A DNA stretch of 64,000 nucleotides from Paludifilum halophilum (GCF_002245355.1 NZ_NOWF01000010.1:1-64000); one strand, 5' to 3'. Positions 10,103-20,115 are shown, counted from the stretch's first letter. The notes: generated from the letters alone by a model not told the origin. Numbers and translations: made by a program.

Positions 10103-11460
10103 TCGCTGAAGATTGGTCCGGCCGTTCCGTCATCGTTCTGGGATTGGCCCGGAGCGGAGTCGCCGTCACCAAACTGCTTCATCAGTTGGGAGCCAAGGTG
10201 ACAGTGAACGATCGCAAACCGCGTTCGGAAAGTCCGGAGGCGGAAGAACTGGAACGAATGGGGATTTCCGTTGTTTGCGGCGGTCATCCCGAGAACCTGA
10301 TCGGAGAGGGAGTCGATCTGTTGGTGAAGAATCCCGGAATTCCCTACTGGGTTCCCCCGGTGCAACAGGCGATCCAACAGGGGATTCCGGTGGTGACGGA
10401 GGTGGAGGTCGCCTATCGAACAACTGCATCTCCGATGATCGGAATCACGGGTTCCAACGGGAAGACCACGACGACCGCTCTGGTCGGTCGTATGCTGTCG
10501 GCCGGCGGTGTCAGATCCAGAGTCGCCGGTAATATCGGAAGGGCTTTAACGGAGCTCGTCCGGGAAATGGATCCGAATGAAAGGTTGGTAGCAGAGCTTT
10601 CCAGCTTTCAGCTGAAGGGTGTGGAAACATTCCGCCCCCGGATCGGGGCCTTGCTCAATGTGGTTCCGGCCCACCTGGATTACCACGGGACGATGGAGGA
10701 CTATGTCCGGTCCAAAGAAAAGATGTTTGTCAATCAAACCACCGATGATATTGCGGTATTAAACCGGGATTCCACCGAATGCCGTGAGACTGCGCGACGG
10801 CTGAAGGGCAAGGTCTGGTGGTTTAGCCGTCGGGAACCGGTGGAATGCGGTGTTTTCATCCGGGACGGCTGGGTGATTCACCGGACGCCGGAGGCGGTTG
10901 AGCGGAAGGTTATCCACTCGTCGGAGATCCGGTTGCCCGGGGTCCATGTGGAAAACGCTCTGGCCGCCGCCACGATCGCTTTGGCCGCCGGTTGTCGCTT
11001 GGAGGCGGTGCGCCAGGAACTTCGCACTTTTTCCGGGGTGGAGCATCGTCTGGAATATGTGACCGACGTCAACGGCGTTCGCTATTACAACGATTCCAAG
11101 GCGACCAACGCCAAAGCAACGATCGCCGCCCTGGAGTCCTTTGAAGAGCCGATCGTGCTGATCGCCGGGGGATTGGATCGAGGGACGGACTTCCGAGAGT
11201 TGATCCCCGCTTTCGGACAACGTCTCAAAGGGATTGTCACTTATGGTCAGGCGGCCACTGTCCTCTCCGCCCGGGCCGAAGATGCCGGAATCTCCCGGCG
11301 AATCCGGACGGAGGATGTGACGGAGGCGCTTCATGCCGCTTCCCGGATGGCCGAAGCGGGAGATATTGTTCTCTTGTCACCGGCCTGTGCCAGTTGGGAT
11401 CGATACACCTCTTTCGAAGAGCGGGGGAGCATTTTTAAACAGGCTGTGCATAGTCTGTAG
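10099..11460 (+). CDS. murD: UDP-MurNAc-L-Ala:D-Glu ligase MurD
   Basis: Cytoplasmic Mur ligase that adds D-glutamate to UDP-MurNAc-L-alanine. The 453-residue product starts with a Rossmann-like G-L-A-R-S-G segment, then the ATP motif [12 protein letters not shown] near residue 118 and the YYNDSKATN block typical of MurD. The open frame extends upstream into mraY, but TTG at 10099, with GGAGGT ten bases before it and a TTGA overlap with the mraY stop, gives the family N terminus and normal length. Confidence 0.94.
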   Translation: MIAEDWSGRSVIVLGLARSGVAVTKLLHQLGAKVTVNDRKPRSESPEAEELERMGISVVCGGHPENLIGEGVDLLVKNPGIPYWVPPVQQAIQQGIPVVTEVEVAYRTTASPMIGITGSNGKTTTTALVGRMLSAGGVRSRVAGNIGRALTELVREMDPNERLVAELSSFQLKGVETFRPRIGALLNVVPAHLDYHGTMEDYVRSKEKMFVNQTTDDIAVLNRDSTECRETARRLKGKVWWFSRREPVECGVFIRDGWVIHRTPEAVERKVIHSSEIRLPGVHVENALAAATIALAAGCRLEAVRQELRTFSGVEHRLEYVTDVNGVRYYNDSKATNAKATIAALESFEEPIVLIAGGLDRGTDFRELIPAFGQRLKGIVTYGQAATVLSARAEDAGISRRIRTEDVTEALHAASRMAEAGDIVLLSPACASWDRYTSFEERGSIFKQAVHSL

Positions 11461-11500
11461 AAAGGGCTTGCCCCAAACTTCTTTTCGAGGTGAAACGCCC

Positions 11501-12598
11501 ATGCCGAAACCGCGGAACTCGCCGGATCCGGTGATCATTGCCGTGATTCTTTTGTTGCTCACGATCGGAGTTATCATGGTGTACAGCGCAAGCGCCGCTT
11601 ATGCCCAAGATAAATTCGGCGACAGTTTTTTCTACGCGAAGCGGCAGATGTTGTTTGCCGCCCTGGGCGTTTTTTTGATGATGCTCATTTCCAGGTTGGA
11701 CCCGGAGCTGTTTTACCGCTGGGCCAAGCCCGGTCTGTTCATCTGTTTTGCGCTTTTGGTATTGGTATTGATTCCCGGAGTGGGAGTTCTGCGCAACGGA
11801 GCTCGAAGCTGGTTGGGGATCGGTGCCTTCGGCATTCAGCCGTCGGAGTTTACCAAACTGGGAATCATCCTGTTTCTTTCCCGATATCTCTCCATCCATG
11901 CAGACCGTGTTCAAACCTTTTCCAAAGGGTTACTCGCTCCGCTGGGGATTGCAGGGGCGGCCTTCGTCTTGATTATGCTACAGCCGGATTTGGGAACCGG
12001 TACGGTCATGATGGGAACGGCGTTGGTTTTGGTTTATGCCGCAGGGGCGCGGATCAAGCATTTAGTCGGATTGTCCCTGGCCGGTGTGCTTGCTTTTGCC
12101 GGTCTGGTACTGGCGGCGCCCTACCGGATTGCCCGGATCACCGCCTTTCTCAACCCGTGGCAAGATCCCCTCGGTGCCGGATATCAACTGATCCAGTCCC
12201 TCTTTGCCATCGGCCCCGGCGGTCTGGTTGGTTTGGGTCTGGGCATGAGCCGACAGAAGCATTTATACTTACCTGAGCCTCATACGGATTTTATCTTTTC
12301 CATCCTGGCTGAAGAATTGGGTTTTCTCGGTGCAGGTACCGCCATCGTCTTGTTCGCCGTTTTGGTGTGGAGGGGTTTGAAGGTGGCCATTACCGTACCC
12401 GACCTGTTTATGAGTCTCATTGCTGCAGGGGTCACCGGTATGATTGTGATCCAGGCGGTGATCAACATCGGTGTCGTTTCCGGAGCATTTCCGGTGACGG
12501 GGATTACGTTGCCCTTCCTCAGCTATGGAGGCTCTTCCCTGACGTTGACCCTGATGGCGGTGGGTCTGCTGCTCAATCTCTCCCGCTACTCCGAGTAG
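11501..12598 (+). CDS. SEDS glycosyltransferase, SpoVE/FtsW
   Basis: SEDS-family polytopic membrane protein that polymerises lipid II into glycan strands, paired with a class B PBP. The 365-residue product has about ten membrane segments, the N-terminal block VMVYSAS, the ARSWLGIG loop and the C-terminal TGITLPFLSYGGSS signature. The frame is open further upstream, but ATG at 11501 with CGAGGTG before it fits the family. Its place between murD and murG matches spoVE of Bacillus, where FtsW is encoded elsewhere; sequence alone does not tell whether this copy serves division, sporulation or both. Confidence 0.9.
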   Translation: MPKPRNSPDPVIIAVILLLLTIGVIMVYSASAAYAQDKFGDSFFYAKRQMLFAALGVFLMMLISRLDPELFYRWAKPGLFICFALLVLVLIPGVGVLRNGARSWLGIGAFGIQPSEFTKLGIILFLSRYLSIHADRVQTFSKGLLAPLGIAGAAFVLIMLQPDLGTGTVMMGTALVLVYAAGARIKHLVGLSLAGVLAFAGLVLAAPYRIARITAFLNPWQDPLGAGYQLIQSLFAIGPGGLVGLGLGMSRQKHLYLPEPHTDFIFSILAEELGFLGAGTAIVLFAVLVWRGLKVAITVPDLFMSLIAAGVTGMIVIQAVINIGVVSGAFPVTGITLPFLSYGGSSLTLTLMAVGLLLNLSRYSE

Positions 12599-12630
12599 AA
12601 TCGACACTTCAGAATAGAACGGGTGATCGA

Positions 12631-13746
12631 ATGATGAAAAAAGTGTTACTCTCCGGGGGAGGGACGGGAGGACATATCTACCCGGCTCTCTCTATTGCAA
12701 AGGCTTTTCGCGGACGTTTTCCGGAAGCGGAGATCGGATACATCGGAACCAAGAACGGATTGGAATCCCGTATTGTCCCCAAAGCCGGGGGCATCACCTT
12801 TTTTGATGTGGAAATTCAAGGATTTAAGCGGAAACTGTCCCTGGACAACCTCAAGACCGTCTCCAAATTTATCGGTGCGGTCAGGGACTGTAAGGAAATT
12901 ATCCGTCGCTTTGAGCCGGATGCGGTGGTGGGAACCGGCGGGTATGTGAGCGGTCCCTCCCTCTATGCTGCAGCCCGGCTGGGGGTTCCGACCCTGATTC
13001 TGGAGCCGGATGTGCTGCCGGGATTGACGACACGTTTTTTATCCCGGTATGTGAATGTTGTCGCCATCAGCTTGAGCGGATCTGAACAGTATCTGTCCAA
13101 GGCGAAGCGGGTTCTCCATACCGGCAATCCCCGGGGAACGGAAGTTGTCCGGGCTGATGGACAGGCGGGCCGGAAATCGTTGGGGCTGGAGGGATCTGAC
13201 AAACCGATCATCCTTTTCGTCGGGGGAAGCCGGGGAGCCAAACCTCTCAATGACGCGGTGTTTCAGCTTTTGCCCCGACTGGCGGAGGCACAGCGGTGGC
13301 ACTTCGTTTATGTAACGGGAGAGGTGCATTACGAAGAAGTAATTGCTAAACTGAATAAGGAACAGTATCCGAATCTGACGGTAAAACCGTTTATCTATAA
13401 TATGCCGGATGTACTCGCGGCCACTTCCTTGGTCGTGGGTCGTGCCGGTGCGTCGACCCTGGCGGAGCTGACGGCTCTCGGTGTACCTTCCATCCTGATT
13501 CCTTCCCCTTATGTCACGAACAACCATCAGGAAGTGAATGCCCGCTGGATCGAAGAACAAGGGGCGGGTCGCATGATCCTGGAACGGGATTTGACAGGGG
13601 ACGGGCTTTGGTCCGTCATATCGGAAATGACGGAAGACGACGCGGGGCATGAGAAGATGAGCCAGGCGGCCCGCGAGTTGGGTCGACCGGATGCAGCGGA
13701 GGTGATCATCGATGAACTGGTTCAATTATCCCGTTCCAAGCAATGA
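12631..13746 (+). CDS. murG: Undecaprenyl-PP-MurNAc-pentapeptide GlcNAc transferase MurG
   Basis: Peripheral membrane glycosyltransferase that converts lipid I to lipid II using UDP-GlcNAc. The 371-residue product begins with the GGGTGGHIYPAL loop and contains VGGSRGA and the GRAGASTLAEL nucleotide-binding block, all MurG signatures. The start is ATG 12631 (a second ATG follows); no strong ribosome site is visible, which is unusual among its neighbours. A 117-base gap separates it from murB. Confidence 0.95.
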   Translation: MMKKVLLSGGGTGGHIYPALSIAKAFRGRFPEAEIGYIGTKNGLESRIVPKAGGITFFDVEIQGFKRKLSLDNLKTVSKFIGAVRDCKEIIRRFEPDAVVGTGGYVSGPSLYAAARLGVPTLILEPDVLPGLTTRFLSRYVNVVAISLSGSEQYLSKAKRVLHTGNPRGTEVVRADGQAGRKSLGLEGSDKPIILFVGGSRGAKPLNDAVFQLLPRLAEAQRWHFVYVTGEVHYEEVIAKLNKEQYPNLTVKPFIYNMPDVLAATSLVVGRAGASTLAELTALGVPSILIPSPYVTNNHQEVNARWIEEQGAGRMILERDLTGDGLWSVISEMTEDDAGHEKMSQAARELGRPDAAEVIIDELVQLSRSKQ

Positions 13747-13863
13747 TTCCGACAAGGCTCCGGCTGGGCTTCCGTCACACAAAAACAGCAGGGGCATAGA
13801 CTATCATATACCGCACCCGGATCGGACACTCAGGCGCGGTGTCCCGGAAAGGAGGTCCCGACT

Positions 13864-14772
13864 GTGGAGGAAATCGCTCGCGAACTGAAAAGAGCCGGTG
13901 TGGAAGACGTGCGAATCGGTGAACCCCTTTCCCGGCACACCACGTGGAAAGTGGGGGGACCGGCGGATGTGTTGATCTATCCGCACGCCAAAACCGAGCT
14001 GGAACGAGCGATGGCGGTCGTCTCCAAGCACCGGATTCCTTGGCGTATAATCGGACGCGGATCCAATTTGTTGGTCCGTGATGGAGGGATTCGGGGAGCT
14101 GTGATCAAGATGGGTTCCGGTCTGGACGGTCTGAAGGTGGATGGGGACCGTGTCACTGCAGGCGGGGGCTATTCCTTTGTTCGGTTGTCGGTGATGGTGG
14201 CCAAATACGGTTTGACCGGTTTGGAATTTGCCGGAGGCATCCCCGGAACAGTGGGCGGGGCGGTATTCATGAATGCCGGCGCCCACGGATCCGAAGTATG
14301 CAAAGTGTTGGAATCGGCTGAGGTCCTTTTGCAAGAGGGGAAATGGGTTCGCCTGACCAATGAGGAGTTGCGGTTTAGTTACCGCACTTCCGTCCTTCAG
14401 TCGGAGATGAAAGGGGTCGTCGCGGAGGCCACCTTCCAACTGAAAGAGGGCGATCGGGAAAAAATAAGTACTTCACTGGCTCAGTTTAAAGACCGGCGCA
14501 GGCAGACACAGCCCCTCCAATTTCCGTGTGCGGGAAGCGTCTTTCGTAACCCGACCGGTGATCATTCCGGTCGGTTGATTGAAGAGGCCGGTTTAAAGGG
14601 GTACCGAATCGGCGGCGCCGAGGTATCTACCCAACATGCCAATTTCATCATCAATCGAGGGCATGCCACGGCAAACGATGTTCTCACCCTGATTCATCAC
14701 ATCATTCGGACCATCGAAGAAAAATACGGCGTTTCATTAAAGCCGGAAGTACAGGTGGTGGGCGAAGGGTAG
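13864..14772 (+). CDS. murB: UDP-N-acetylenolpyruvoylglucosamine reductase MurB
   Basis: FAD enzyme that reduces UDP-GlcNAc-enolpyruvate to UDP-MurNAc with NADPH. The 302-residue product has the FAD-binding blocks RGSNLLV and GIPGTVGGAVFMNAGAHG, the catalytic-serine block CAGSVFRNP, and an HANFIIN segment near the end. The GTG start at 13864 has AAAGGAGG eight bases upstream. A short hairpin (GGACAC 13824-13829 / GTGTCC 13839-13844) lies just before that ribosome site, so translation could be modulated; this is inference. Confidence 0.94.
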   Translation: MEEIARELKRAGVEDVRIGEPLSRHTTWKVGGPADVLIYPHAKTELERAMAVVSKHRIPWRIIGRGSNLLVRDGGIRGAVIKMGSGLDGLKVDGDRVTAGGGYSFVRLSVMVAKYGLTGLEFAGGIPGTVGGAVFMNAGAHGSEVCKVLESAEVLLQEGKWVRLTNEELRFSYRTSVLQSEMKGVVAEATFQLKEGDREKISTSLAQFKDRRRQTQPLQFPCAGSVFRNPTGDHSGRLIEEAGLKGYRIGGAEVSTQHANFIINRGHATANDVLTLIHHIIRTIEEKYGVSLKPEVQVVGEG

Positions 14773-14786
14773 ACGGAGGTGGAACA

Positions 14787-16058
14787 TTGGAGCAGTTTGT
14801 CATCAAAGGCGGAAAACCTCTGTACGGAACCGCTCGTGTTCAAGGTGCCAAGAACTCGGCTCTTCCCATCTTGGCCGCCGCTCTACTGGTGGAAGGTGTC
14901 CATGAGATCCGGGATGTTCCCCATCTTTCGGATACGGATGTCATGGGCAAAATCCTGAAAACACTCGGTATCAGGCTGAGATGGGATGGAAATACAGTCC
15001 GGCTGGAGACGTCCACCCTGAAAAGCTCCCGTATTCCGGAGATCCTGATGCGGCAGATGCGTTCCTCTATTTTTTTGATGGGTCCGCTTTTGTCCCGGTT
15101 GGGTGAAGTAAGTATTTCCCGTCCCGGGGGGTGCGCGATCGGAGCCCGGCCGATCGATCTCCACCTGAAGGGGTTGATTCTGCTCGGAGCCGACATCGAA
15201 GAGAAAGACGGATGGATACACTGTTCGGCCCGAAAACTGACCGGGACCGAAATCCATTTGGACCTGCCCAGTGTGGGGGCGACGGAAAATATCATGATGG
15301 CTGCGGTTCGGGCCGAAGGGGAGACGGTGATCAAAAATGCGGCTCGTGAACCGGAAATTATCGATCTGCAGCACTTTCTCAATCGGATGGGCGCCGAGGT
15401 AAAAGGGGCCGGAACAGATCGAATCGTGATTCGCGGTGTGAAACGCCTTCATCCCGTTTCCTACGAGGTGATTCCCGACCGGATCGTGGCCGGCACCCTG
15501 GCCGCTGCGGCTGCAACGACAGGCGGGGAAGTCCTTCTGACCCATGTGAACCATGAACACATGGCCTCCACGCTGGACCTTTTGCGAAAAGCGGGAACGG
15601 AATTAAGGTCCGAAGGAGATGCTCTCTGGGTGCGGGGAAAGCCCCGCTTGAAAGCGGTGGGCGACGTGGTTACGAAGCCTTACCCCGGGTTTCCTACGGA
15701 TATGCAGCCACAGATCATGACCTTGCTCTCCTTGACAGAAGGCAAAAGTTCTATTTCCGAGGAAATTTTCGACGGGCGGCTCAGGCATGTGGGTGAGCTG
15801 ATTCGTATGGGCGCTGATTTGTCAGCTAAAGAGAGCCGTGTTGAAATCCGGGGGGTTCCGTGTTTGACAGGGACGACGGTAGAGGCGACCGACCTGCGGG
15901 CCGGGGCGGCGTTGGTTATTGCCGGACTGGCGGCTCAGGGAACGACACTTGTCAGAGGTTTGTCACACATCGATCGGGGATATGAACGGTTGGATCAAAC
16001 CCTGCTCCAATTAGGCGGTCAAATCCAGCGCTATTCCGGAAAAATCGCATCCTGTTAG
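14787..16058 (+). CDS. murA: UDP-GlcNAc 1-carboxyvinyltransferase MurA
   Basis: MurA transfers enolpyruvate from PEP to UDP-GlcNAc, the committed step of peptidoglycan synthesis and the fosfomycin target. The 423-residue product shows the N-terminal GAKNSALPI motif and the active-site cysteine at residue 116 in RPGGCAIGARP, so fosfomycin sensitivity is expected from the family. The start is TTG 14787 with GGAGGTGG upstream. It lies 14 bases after murB and is followed by a terminator, so it closes the precursor-synthesis part of the cluster. Confidence 0.95.
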   Translation: MEQFVIKGGKPLYGTARVQGAKNSALPILAAALLVEGVHEIRDVPHLSDTDVMGKILKTLGIRLRWDGNTVRLETSTLKSSRIPEILMRQMRSSIFLMGPLLSRLGEVSISRPGGCAIGARPIDLHLKGLILLGADIEEKDGWIHCSARKLTGTEIHLDLPSVGATENIMMAAVRAEGETVIKNAAREPEIIDLQHFLNRMGAEVKGAGTDRIVIRGVKRLHPVSYEVIPDRIVAGTLAAAAATTGGEVLLTHVNHEHMASTLDLLRKAGTELRSEGDALWVRGKPRLKAVGDVVTKPYPGFPTDMQPQIMTLLSLTEGKSSISEEIFDGRLRHVGELIRMGADLSAKESRVEIRGVPCLTGTTVEATDLRAGAALVIAGLAAQGTTLVRGLSHIDRGYERLDQTLLQLGGQIQRYSGKIASC

Positions 16059-16059
16059 C

Positions 16060-16091
16060 GACAGCAGCACCTCGGTGCCGCTGTTTTTTTA
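16060..16091 (+). terminator. Terminator after murA
   Basis: CAGCAGCACC and GGTGCCGCTG form a 10-base stem with one mismatch around a TC loop, followed by a run of eight T. It ends the murA transcript. Confidence 0.85.
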
Positions 16092-16660
16092 TGTAAAGGG
16101 AGACCGGTATTCGGCAGAGATGGGTGCAGTAAAACACGCATTTCGACAGACGTTATGTTGGATCCCGGAAAGCGAAGGTTTGGAGGTTATCTGGTCAATC
16201 GCCGAAAAAAGCTGGGGCACTGATTCCAGCATAGCGACGTTTACACAGGGGGGCACATGTCTCGCCTTGGTCGCTTCGCTCCCGGGTCTCGCTATGCACC
16301 CATAGGGCACAAGTCTCGCCTTGGTCGCTTCGCTCCCGGGTCTCGCTATGCCCGACAATCTAGCGGAGTTTTCGGAGGAGCGGAACTGTTCGGCGGCCAT
16401 CTTGTTTTTCCTCATGTATGCTGGTTCGATCCGAAGAAAGGTCGCGAACCGTTTTGCATCTACAGGAGGGCAATCCGGCGCGGAGTCGGGAAATCGGCTC
16501 CTGCCAGGTATCCTTCATTACAGACACCCTACGCTCTTTCATCGAGGAGTCGTTCACGTGATTTCTATCACGGTTTCCGCGGTTTTTGTGGTATCATAGA
16601 TGAAGATTCCTAGGAAGAACCGCTTCAATCGACTGGTATTGGAAGGAGATGTCGCCATCG
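16092..16660 (+). other. Long non-coding gap between murA and divIB
   Basis: No reading frame here looks like a gene on either strand. The only clear structure is a tandem 47-base repeat (annotated separately). A TATCAT hexamer at 16592-16597, preceded by TG, could be part of a divIB promoter, but no good -35 element lies at the right distance. In Bacillus such gaps often hold small genes such as ylxW, ylxX or sbp; none was found. Confidence 0.6.
16251..16351. repeat. Two tandem copies of a 47-base repeat
   Basis: Copies at 16251-16297 and 16305-16351 differ at one base (ACATGT versus ACAAGT near the left end) and are spaced with a 54-base period. Each begins GGGCAC and ends TCTCGCTATGC, and contains GGTCGCTTCGCTCCCGGG. 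It is non-coding in context. It may belong to a dispersed family of short repeats, but only these two copies were noticed here. Confidence 0.85.
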
Positions 16661-17386
16661 ATGGAGCAACGGGTGCCAACCTACCGACCTTCCACCCGTT
16701 CCATAAAGCCACCTTCGCGCAAGGCGATCTTCTTCATCCTTATCTTTTTTCTCGGGGTCCTGTTTGTCTTGTTTTTAGAGTCCCCGCTGGGTGAAATCAA
16801 GAAGATACGCGTCACGGGCAACGAATGGGTCCCGGATCAAGAGCTCTTGGAGAAGTCCCGTTTGGCGAAGGGGAGCTCTTATTTTCGTTGGGACGCGTCG
16901 GAAGCGCAAAAGCGATTGCGGCGTCTGCCCGAAATCCGCGAGGTGAAGGTGACCAAATCTTTTCCGGGGGAAGTTCATATCCAAGTCTGGGAAAAGGATC
17001 GTGTCGGCTACTGGCTCGATGACAAGAAGATGCATCCGGTATTGGCGGACGGAACCGTTCTTACCGACCGGCTGTGGACGGGATCTGTCGACCGTCCCCT
17101 GTTGAAGGGCTGGTCCAGGCGGGAACTTAAAGATGCCTTGATATCGGGATTGGCTCGAACTCCAAAAAAAGTGCTGGCTGACATCTCCGAAATCCGTCCC
17201 GGTAAGGATGAGTCTTATCCAGACCTGGTCAAGGCATACACCCGGCAAGGACATGTTGTTCGGGTTCGTGCCGGTGATTTCGGTCGTAAGATGAAATACT
17301 ATTCCGCTTTTCGAAATCATCCTCCGGGAACGCTCAACCTGCTTGAGAGCACTTGGTTTGTGCCCGAGAACAATGAATCTGGATGA
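16661..17386 (+). CDS. divIB: Cell division protein DivIB/FtsQ
   Basis: Bitopic division protein that joins FtsL and DivIC at the septum. The 241-residue product has a basic cytoplasmic tail, a single membrane span near residues 20-42 (FFILIFFLGVLFVLFL), then a POTRA-type domain beginning KKIRVTGNEWV and including the PEIREVKV block. ATG at 16661 is preferred because AAGGAG lies 12 bases upstream; an ATG at 16649 would overlap that site. It follows a long non-coding gap, so it probably starts a new transcription unit with ftsA and ftsZ. Confidence 0.88.
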   Translation: MEQRVPTYRPSTRSIKPPSRKAIFFILIFFLGVLFVLFLESPLGEIKKIRVTGNEWVPDQELLEKSRLAKGSSYFRWDASEAQKRLRRLPEIREVKVTKSFPGEVHIQVWEKDRVGYWLDDKKMHPVLADGTVLTDRLWTGSVDRPLLKGWSRRELKDALISGLARTPKKVLADISEIRPGKDESYPDLVKAYTRQGHVVRVRAGDFGRKMKYYSAFRNHPPGTLNLLESTWFVPENNESG

Positions 17387-17563
17387 AGCAGGGCGCCCCC
17401 TTTCCTTCCAAGAAAAAGTTGGGTGGGAAAAAGGGGAAATCTCCCCGGATGTTGAATATTTGTGGTACAAGCGAAATTTTCCCTTCGCTTCTCCCCTCAC
17501 GATAGAGAGAAACACCATTTCCACCACAGGTAAAAGATTCTCGGGCAAGGAGGTGCCCAGGAT

Positions 17564-18799
17564 TTGAGCAGTGGAGAGTTTATCGTCAGCTTAGATATAG
17601 GAACATCCAAGGTTCGTGTGATCGTCGCCGAGGTGACGGAGGAAAGTACGCAGATTGTCGGCGTCGGATCGGCGGTCGCCAAGGGGACGAAGAAAGGGGC
17701 TATCATTGACATCGACCAGGCTGTCCAATCAATTCGCGAGGCGGTTGACCACGCGGAGCGGATGGTCGGCATCGAAATATCGAAGGTATTTGTGGGTATC
17801 TCCGGTAACCATGTTTCCTTGCAACCGAGCCACGGGGTGGTGGCTGTCTCCAGCGAAAACCGGGAGATCGGCATCCAGGATGTGGAGCGGGTCATGCAAG
17901 CGGCTCGGGTGGTGGCCCTGCCTCCGGAGCGGTCGATCATCGAGGTGGTGCCGAAACAGTTCGTTGTCGACGGATTGAGCGGTATTCAAGATCCTCACGG
18001 GATGATCGGGGTCCGTTTGGAAGTGGAGGCGATCATCGTTACCGGATCGAAAACCATTATCCATAATATGCTTCGTTGCGTCGAAAAGGCTTCCTTAAGA
18101 GTGGCAGGAATTATTTTGCTTCCTCTGGCGGCCAGCGAGCTCTGTCTTTCGACGGACGAAAAAAACATGGGCGTGGTGTTGGCGGATATCGGAGGTGGCG
18201 CTACCTCTTTGGCCGTTTTCCAACAGGGGCACATGGCTGCGACGGCGGTTTTACCCGTCGGAGGCGATTATATTACGCATGACATCGCGATCGGCCTCCG
18301 TACGCAGACGGAGACGGCGGAAAGGTTGAAACGGAAATACGGCGTTGCCTTGGTGGAGGAGGCATCCGAAGATGTAGTGTTTCAGGTTCCCACCATCGGG
18401 AATCATCAGGAGCAAACGGTCAACCAGGAAGAGCTGGCCCATATCATCGAACCCAGGGTGGAAGAAACCTTTGAGCTGATTCGGGAACAGGTGGAATCCT
18501 TGGGGTTTTCGGGGGAGCCGGCAGGGGGGTATGTGCTCACCGGCGGGGTCATGTCGACTCCTCATATCCTCGGGGTGGCACGGAGCCAGCTGGGACAAGC
18601 GGCACGGATCGTTTCACCGGAACATATCGGTGTACAGGATCCCTCCTTTACCAGCGGCGTCGGTATGATTCACTACATCCGAAAGCGCTGGATGCTCCGT
18701 TTGATGGAGGAGGCTTCCCAAAACCGTGCTCCGCAAAAAAGCAAGCGGGGATCTTCCGCGCTGGAACGCGTGAAAAACTGGTTTAGCGAGTTTATTTAA
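17564..18799 (+). CDS. ftsA: Cell division protein FtsA
   Basis: Actin-like ATPase that tethers FtsZ filaments to the membrane. The 411-residue product begins with the phosphate-1 motif LDIGTSKVR, contains ADIGGGATS (phosphate 2), and ends with a basic amphipathic segment (KNWFSEFI), the usual membrane-targeting sequence. TTG at 17564 has AAGGAGGTG nine bases upstream. It precedes ftsZ by 30 bases; a 177-base gap separates it from divIB. Confidence 0.94.
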   Translation: MSSGEFIVSLDIGTSKVRVIVAEVTEESTQIVGVGSAVAKGTKKGAIIDIDQAVQSIREAVDHAERMVGIEISKVFVGISGNHVSLQPSHGVVAVSSENREIGIQDVERVMQAARVVALPPERSIIEVVPKQFVVDGLSGIQDPHGMIGVRLEVEAIIVTGSKTIIHNMLRCVEKASLRVAGIILLPLAASELCLSTDEKNMGVVLADIGGGATSLAVFQQGHMAATAVLPVGGDYITHDIAIGLRTQTETAERLKRKYGVALVEEASEDVVFQVPTIGNHQEQTVNQEELAHIIEPRVEETFELIREQVESLGFSGEPAGGYVLTGGVMSTPHILGVARSQLGQAARIVSPEHIGVQDPSFTSGVGMIHYIRKRWMLRLMEEASQNRAPQKSKRGSSALERVKNWFSEFI

Positions 18800-18829
18800 C
18801 AAGAGAGATTGATATTGGAGGGACAATCG

Positions 18830-19945
18830 ATGTTGGAGTTTGATATGGAAGTAGAACAAATCGCCCAAATCAAGGTCATCGGTGTGGGAGGCGGCGGCAG
18901 CAATGCCGTTAACCGCATGATCGAAAGCGGTGTCCAGGGAGTCGAGTTCATCGCGGTAAATACCGACGCTCAAGCGCTTAACCGCTCTCATGCACCGGTC
19001 AAACTCCAGATCGGTGAAAAACTGACCCGCGGCTTGGGAGCCGGTGCTAATCCCGCCGTTGGTAAAAAGGCGGCGGAAGAGAGCCGCGAGGGTGTCGAAA
19101 ATGTGTTAAAAGGCTCCGATATGGTTTTTGTGACTGCTGGAATGGGTGGCGGTACCGGTACCGGCGCTGCACCCGAAATCGCCGAAGTGGCCCGGGAAGC
19201 GGGTGCTCTCACGGTGGGCGTGGTCACCCGTCCCTTCACCTTTGAAGGTCGAAAACGTTCCCTGCAGGCGGATGAAGGGATTGCCGAACTGAAGGAAAAA
19301 GTGGATACACTGATCGTCATTCCCAACGATCGGTTGCTGGAAATCGTCGATAAGAATACGCCGATGCTGGAGGCCTTCCGGGAAGCGGATAATGTACTGC
19401 GTCAGGGTGTTCAGGGTATCTCCGACCTAATCGCCGTACCCGGATTGATCAACTTGGATTTCGCCGATGTGAAGACGATTATGACAGAGCGGGGTTCCGC
19501 CCTGATGGGAATCGGGACCGCCACCGGAGAATCCCGGGCGACGGAGGCGGCCAAAAAAGCGATCTGCAGCCCGCTTTTGGAAACCTCCATCGACGGGGCC
19601 CGGGGTGTGCTGATGAACATTACCGGCGGTACCAATTTGAGCTTGTACGAAGTCAATGAGGCGGCGGATATTGTCGCTTCAGCCTCCGATGAAGAAGTGA
19701 ACATGATTTTCGGTGCCGTAATCAACGAGGACTTGAAAGATGAGATCCTGGTCACGGTGATCGCAACCGGTTTCGACCATAAGGAAGCGGAAACGGCGAA
19801 GGGCAAGCCGCAGTTCGGGCTCAAAGAGAGGGAGAAGCAGGAAACCACTTCCTCCACACAACGCAATGTGCTCGATCTGAAACCCATCAATACCGAGGAT
19901 AATCTGGATATCCCCACTTTCCTGCGCCATCGTCGAAAAAAATAA
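18830..19945 (+). CDS. ftsZ: Cell division GTPase FtsZ
   Basis: Tubulin-like GTPase that forms the division ring. The 371-residue product has [11 protein letters not shown] near residue 20, the tubulin signature [10 protein letters not shown] near residue 107, and the C-terminal peptide [13 protein letters not shown] that binds FtsA and SepF. ATG at 18830 with GGAGGG before it fits the family; an upstream TTG at 18809 would add seven residues. A terminator follows directly. Confidence 0.97.
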   Translation: MLEFDMEVEQIAQIKVIGVGGGGSNAVNRMIESGVQGVEFIAVNTDAQALNRSHAPVKLQIGEKLTRGLGAGANPAVGKKAAEESREGVENVLKGSDMVFVTAGMGGGTGTGAAPEIAEVAREAGALTVGVVTRPFTFEGRKRSLQADEGIAELKEKVDTLIVIPNDRLLEIVDKNTPMLEAFREADNVLRQGVQGISDLIAVPGLINLDFADVKTIMTERGSALMGIGTATGESRATEAAKKAICSPLLETSIDGARGVLMNITGGTNLSLYEVNEAADIVASASDEEVNMIFGAVINEDLKDEILVTVIATGFDHKEAETAKGKPQFGLKEREKQETTSSTQRNVLDLKPINTEDNLDIPTFLRHRRKK

Positions 19946-19955
19946 GACCGACAAA

Positions 19956-19982
19956 GGTGCTCCGTCAGGAGCATCTTTTTTA
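19956..19982 (+). terminator. Terminator after ftsZ
   Basis: GGTGCTCC / GGAGCATC (one wobble pair) with a GTCA loop is followed by seven T residues. It separates ftsZ from the sporulation-controlled spoIIGA. Confidence 0.87.
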
Positions 19983-20015
19983 TGGGGAAAATATCCATAG
20001 CGGAAGTTGCCGACC

Positions 20016-20082
20016 TTCGACAAAAAAAATAACGGGTAATCAGCAAGTTTAGACAGACATTGAAATAGGATTCATATATACT
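20016..20082 (+). promoter_or_regulatory. Putative Spo0A-controlled sigma-A promoter of spoIIGA-sigE
   Basis: A -35-like TTAGAC (20049-20054) and a -10-like TATACT (20077-20082) are separated by 22 bases, the unusual long spacing known for Bacillus spoIIG. TTCGACA at 20016-20022 is an exact reverse complement of the Spo0A box TGTCGAA. TTAGACA at 20049-20055 is a six-of-seven match in the same orientation and overlaps the -35 region. This matches the known spoIIG architecture, in which Spo0A~P repositions sigma-A RNA polymerase. The functional reading is inference. Confidence 0.65.
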
Positions 20083-20115
20083 AGTGACACATTGAACAGG
20101 GAAAGGGAACCAAAG

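Noticed and set aside
16089-16415. Minus-strand 108-codon ORF containing a repeated peptide ARPGSEATKAR
   Set aside because: It is the translation of the tandem 47-base repeat, has no ribosome site, and resembles no family.
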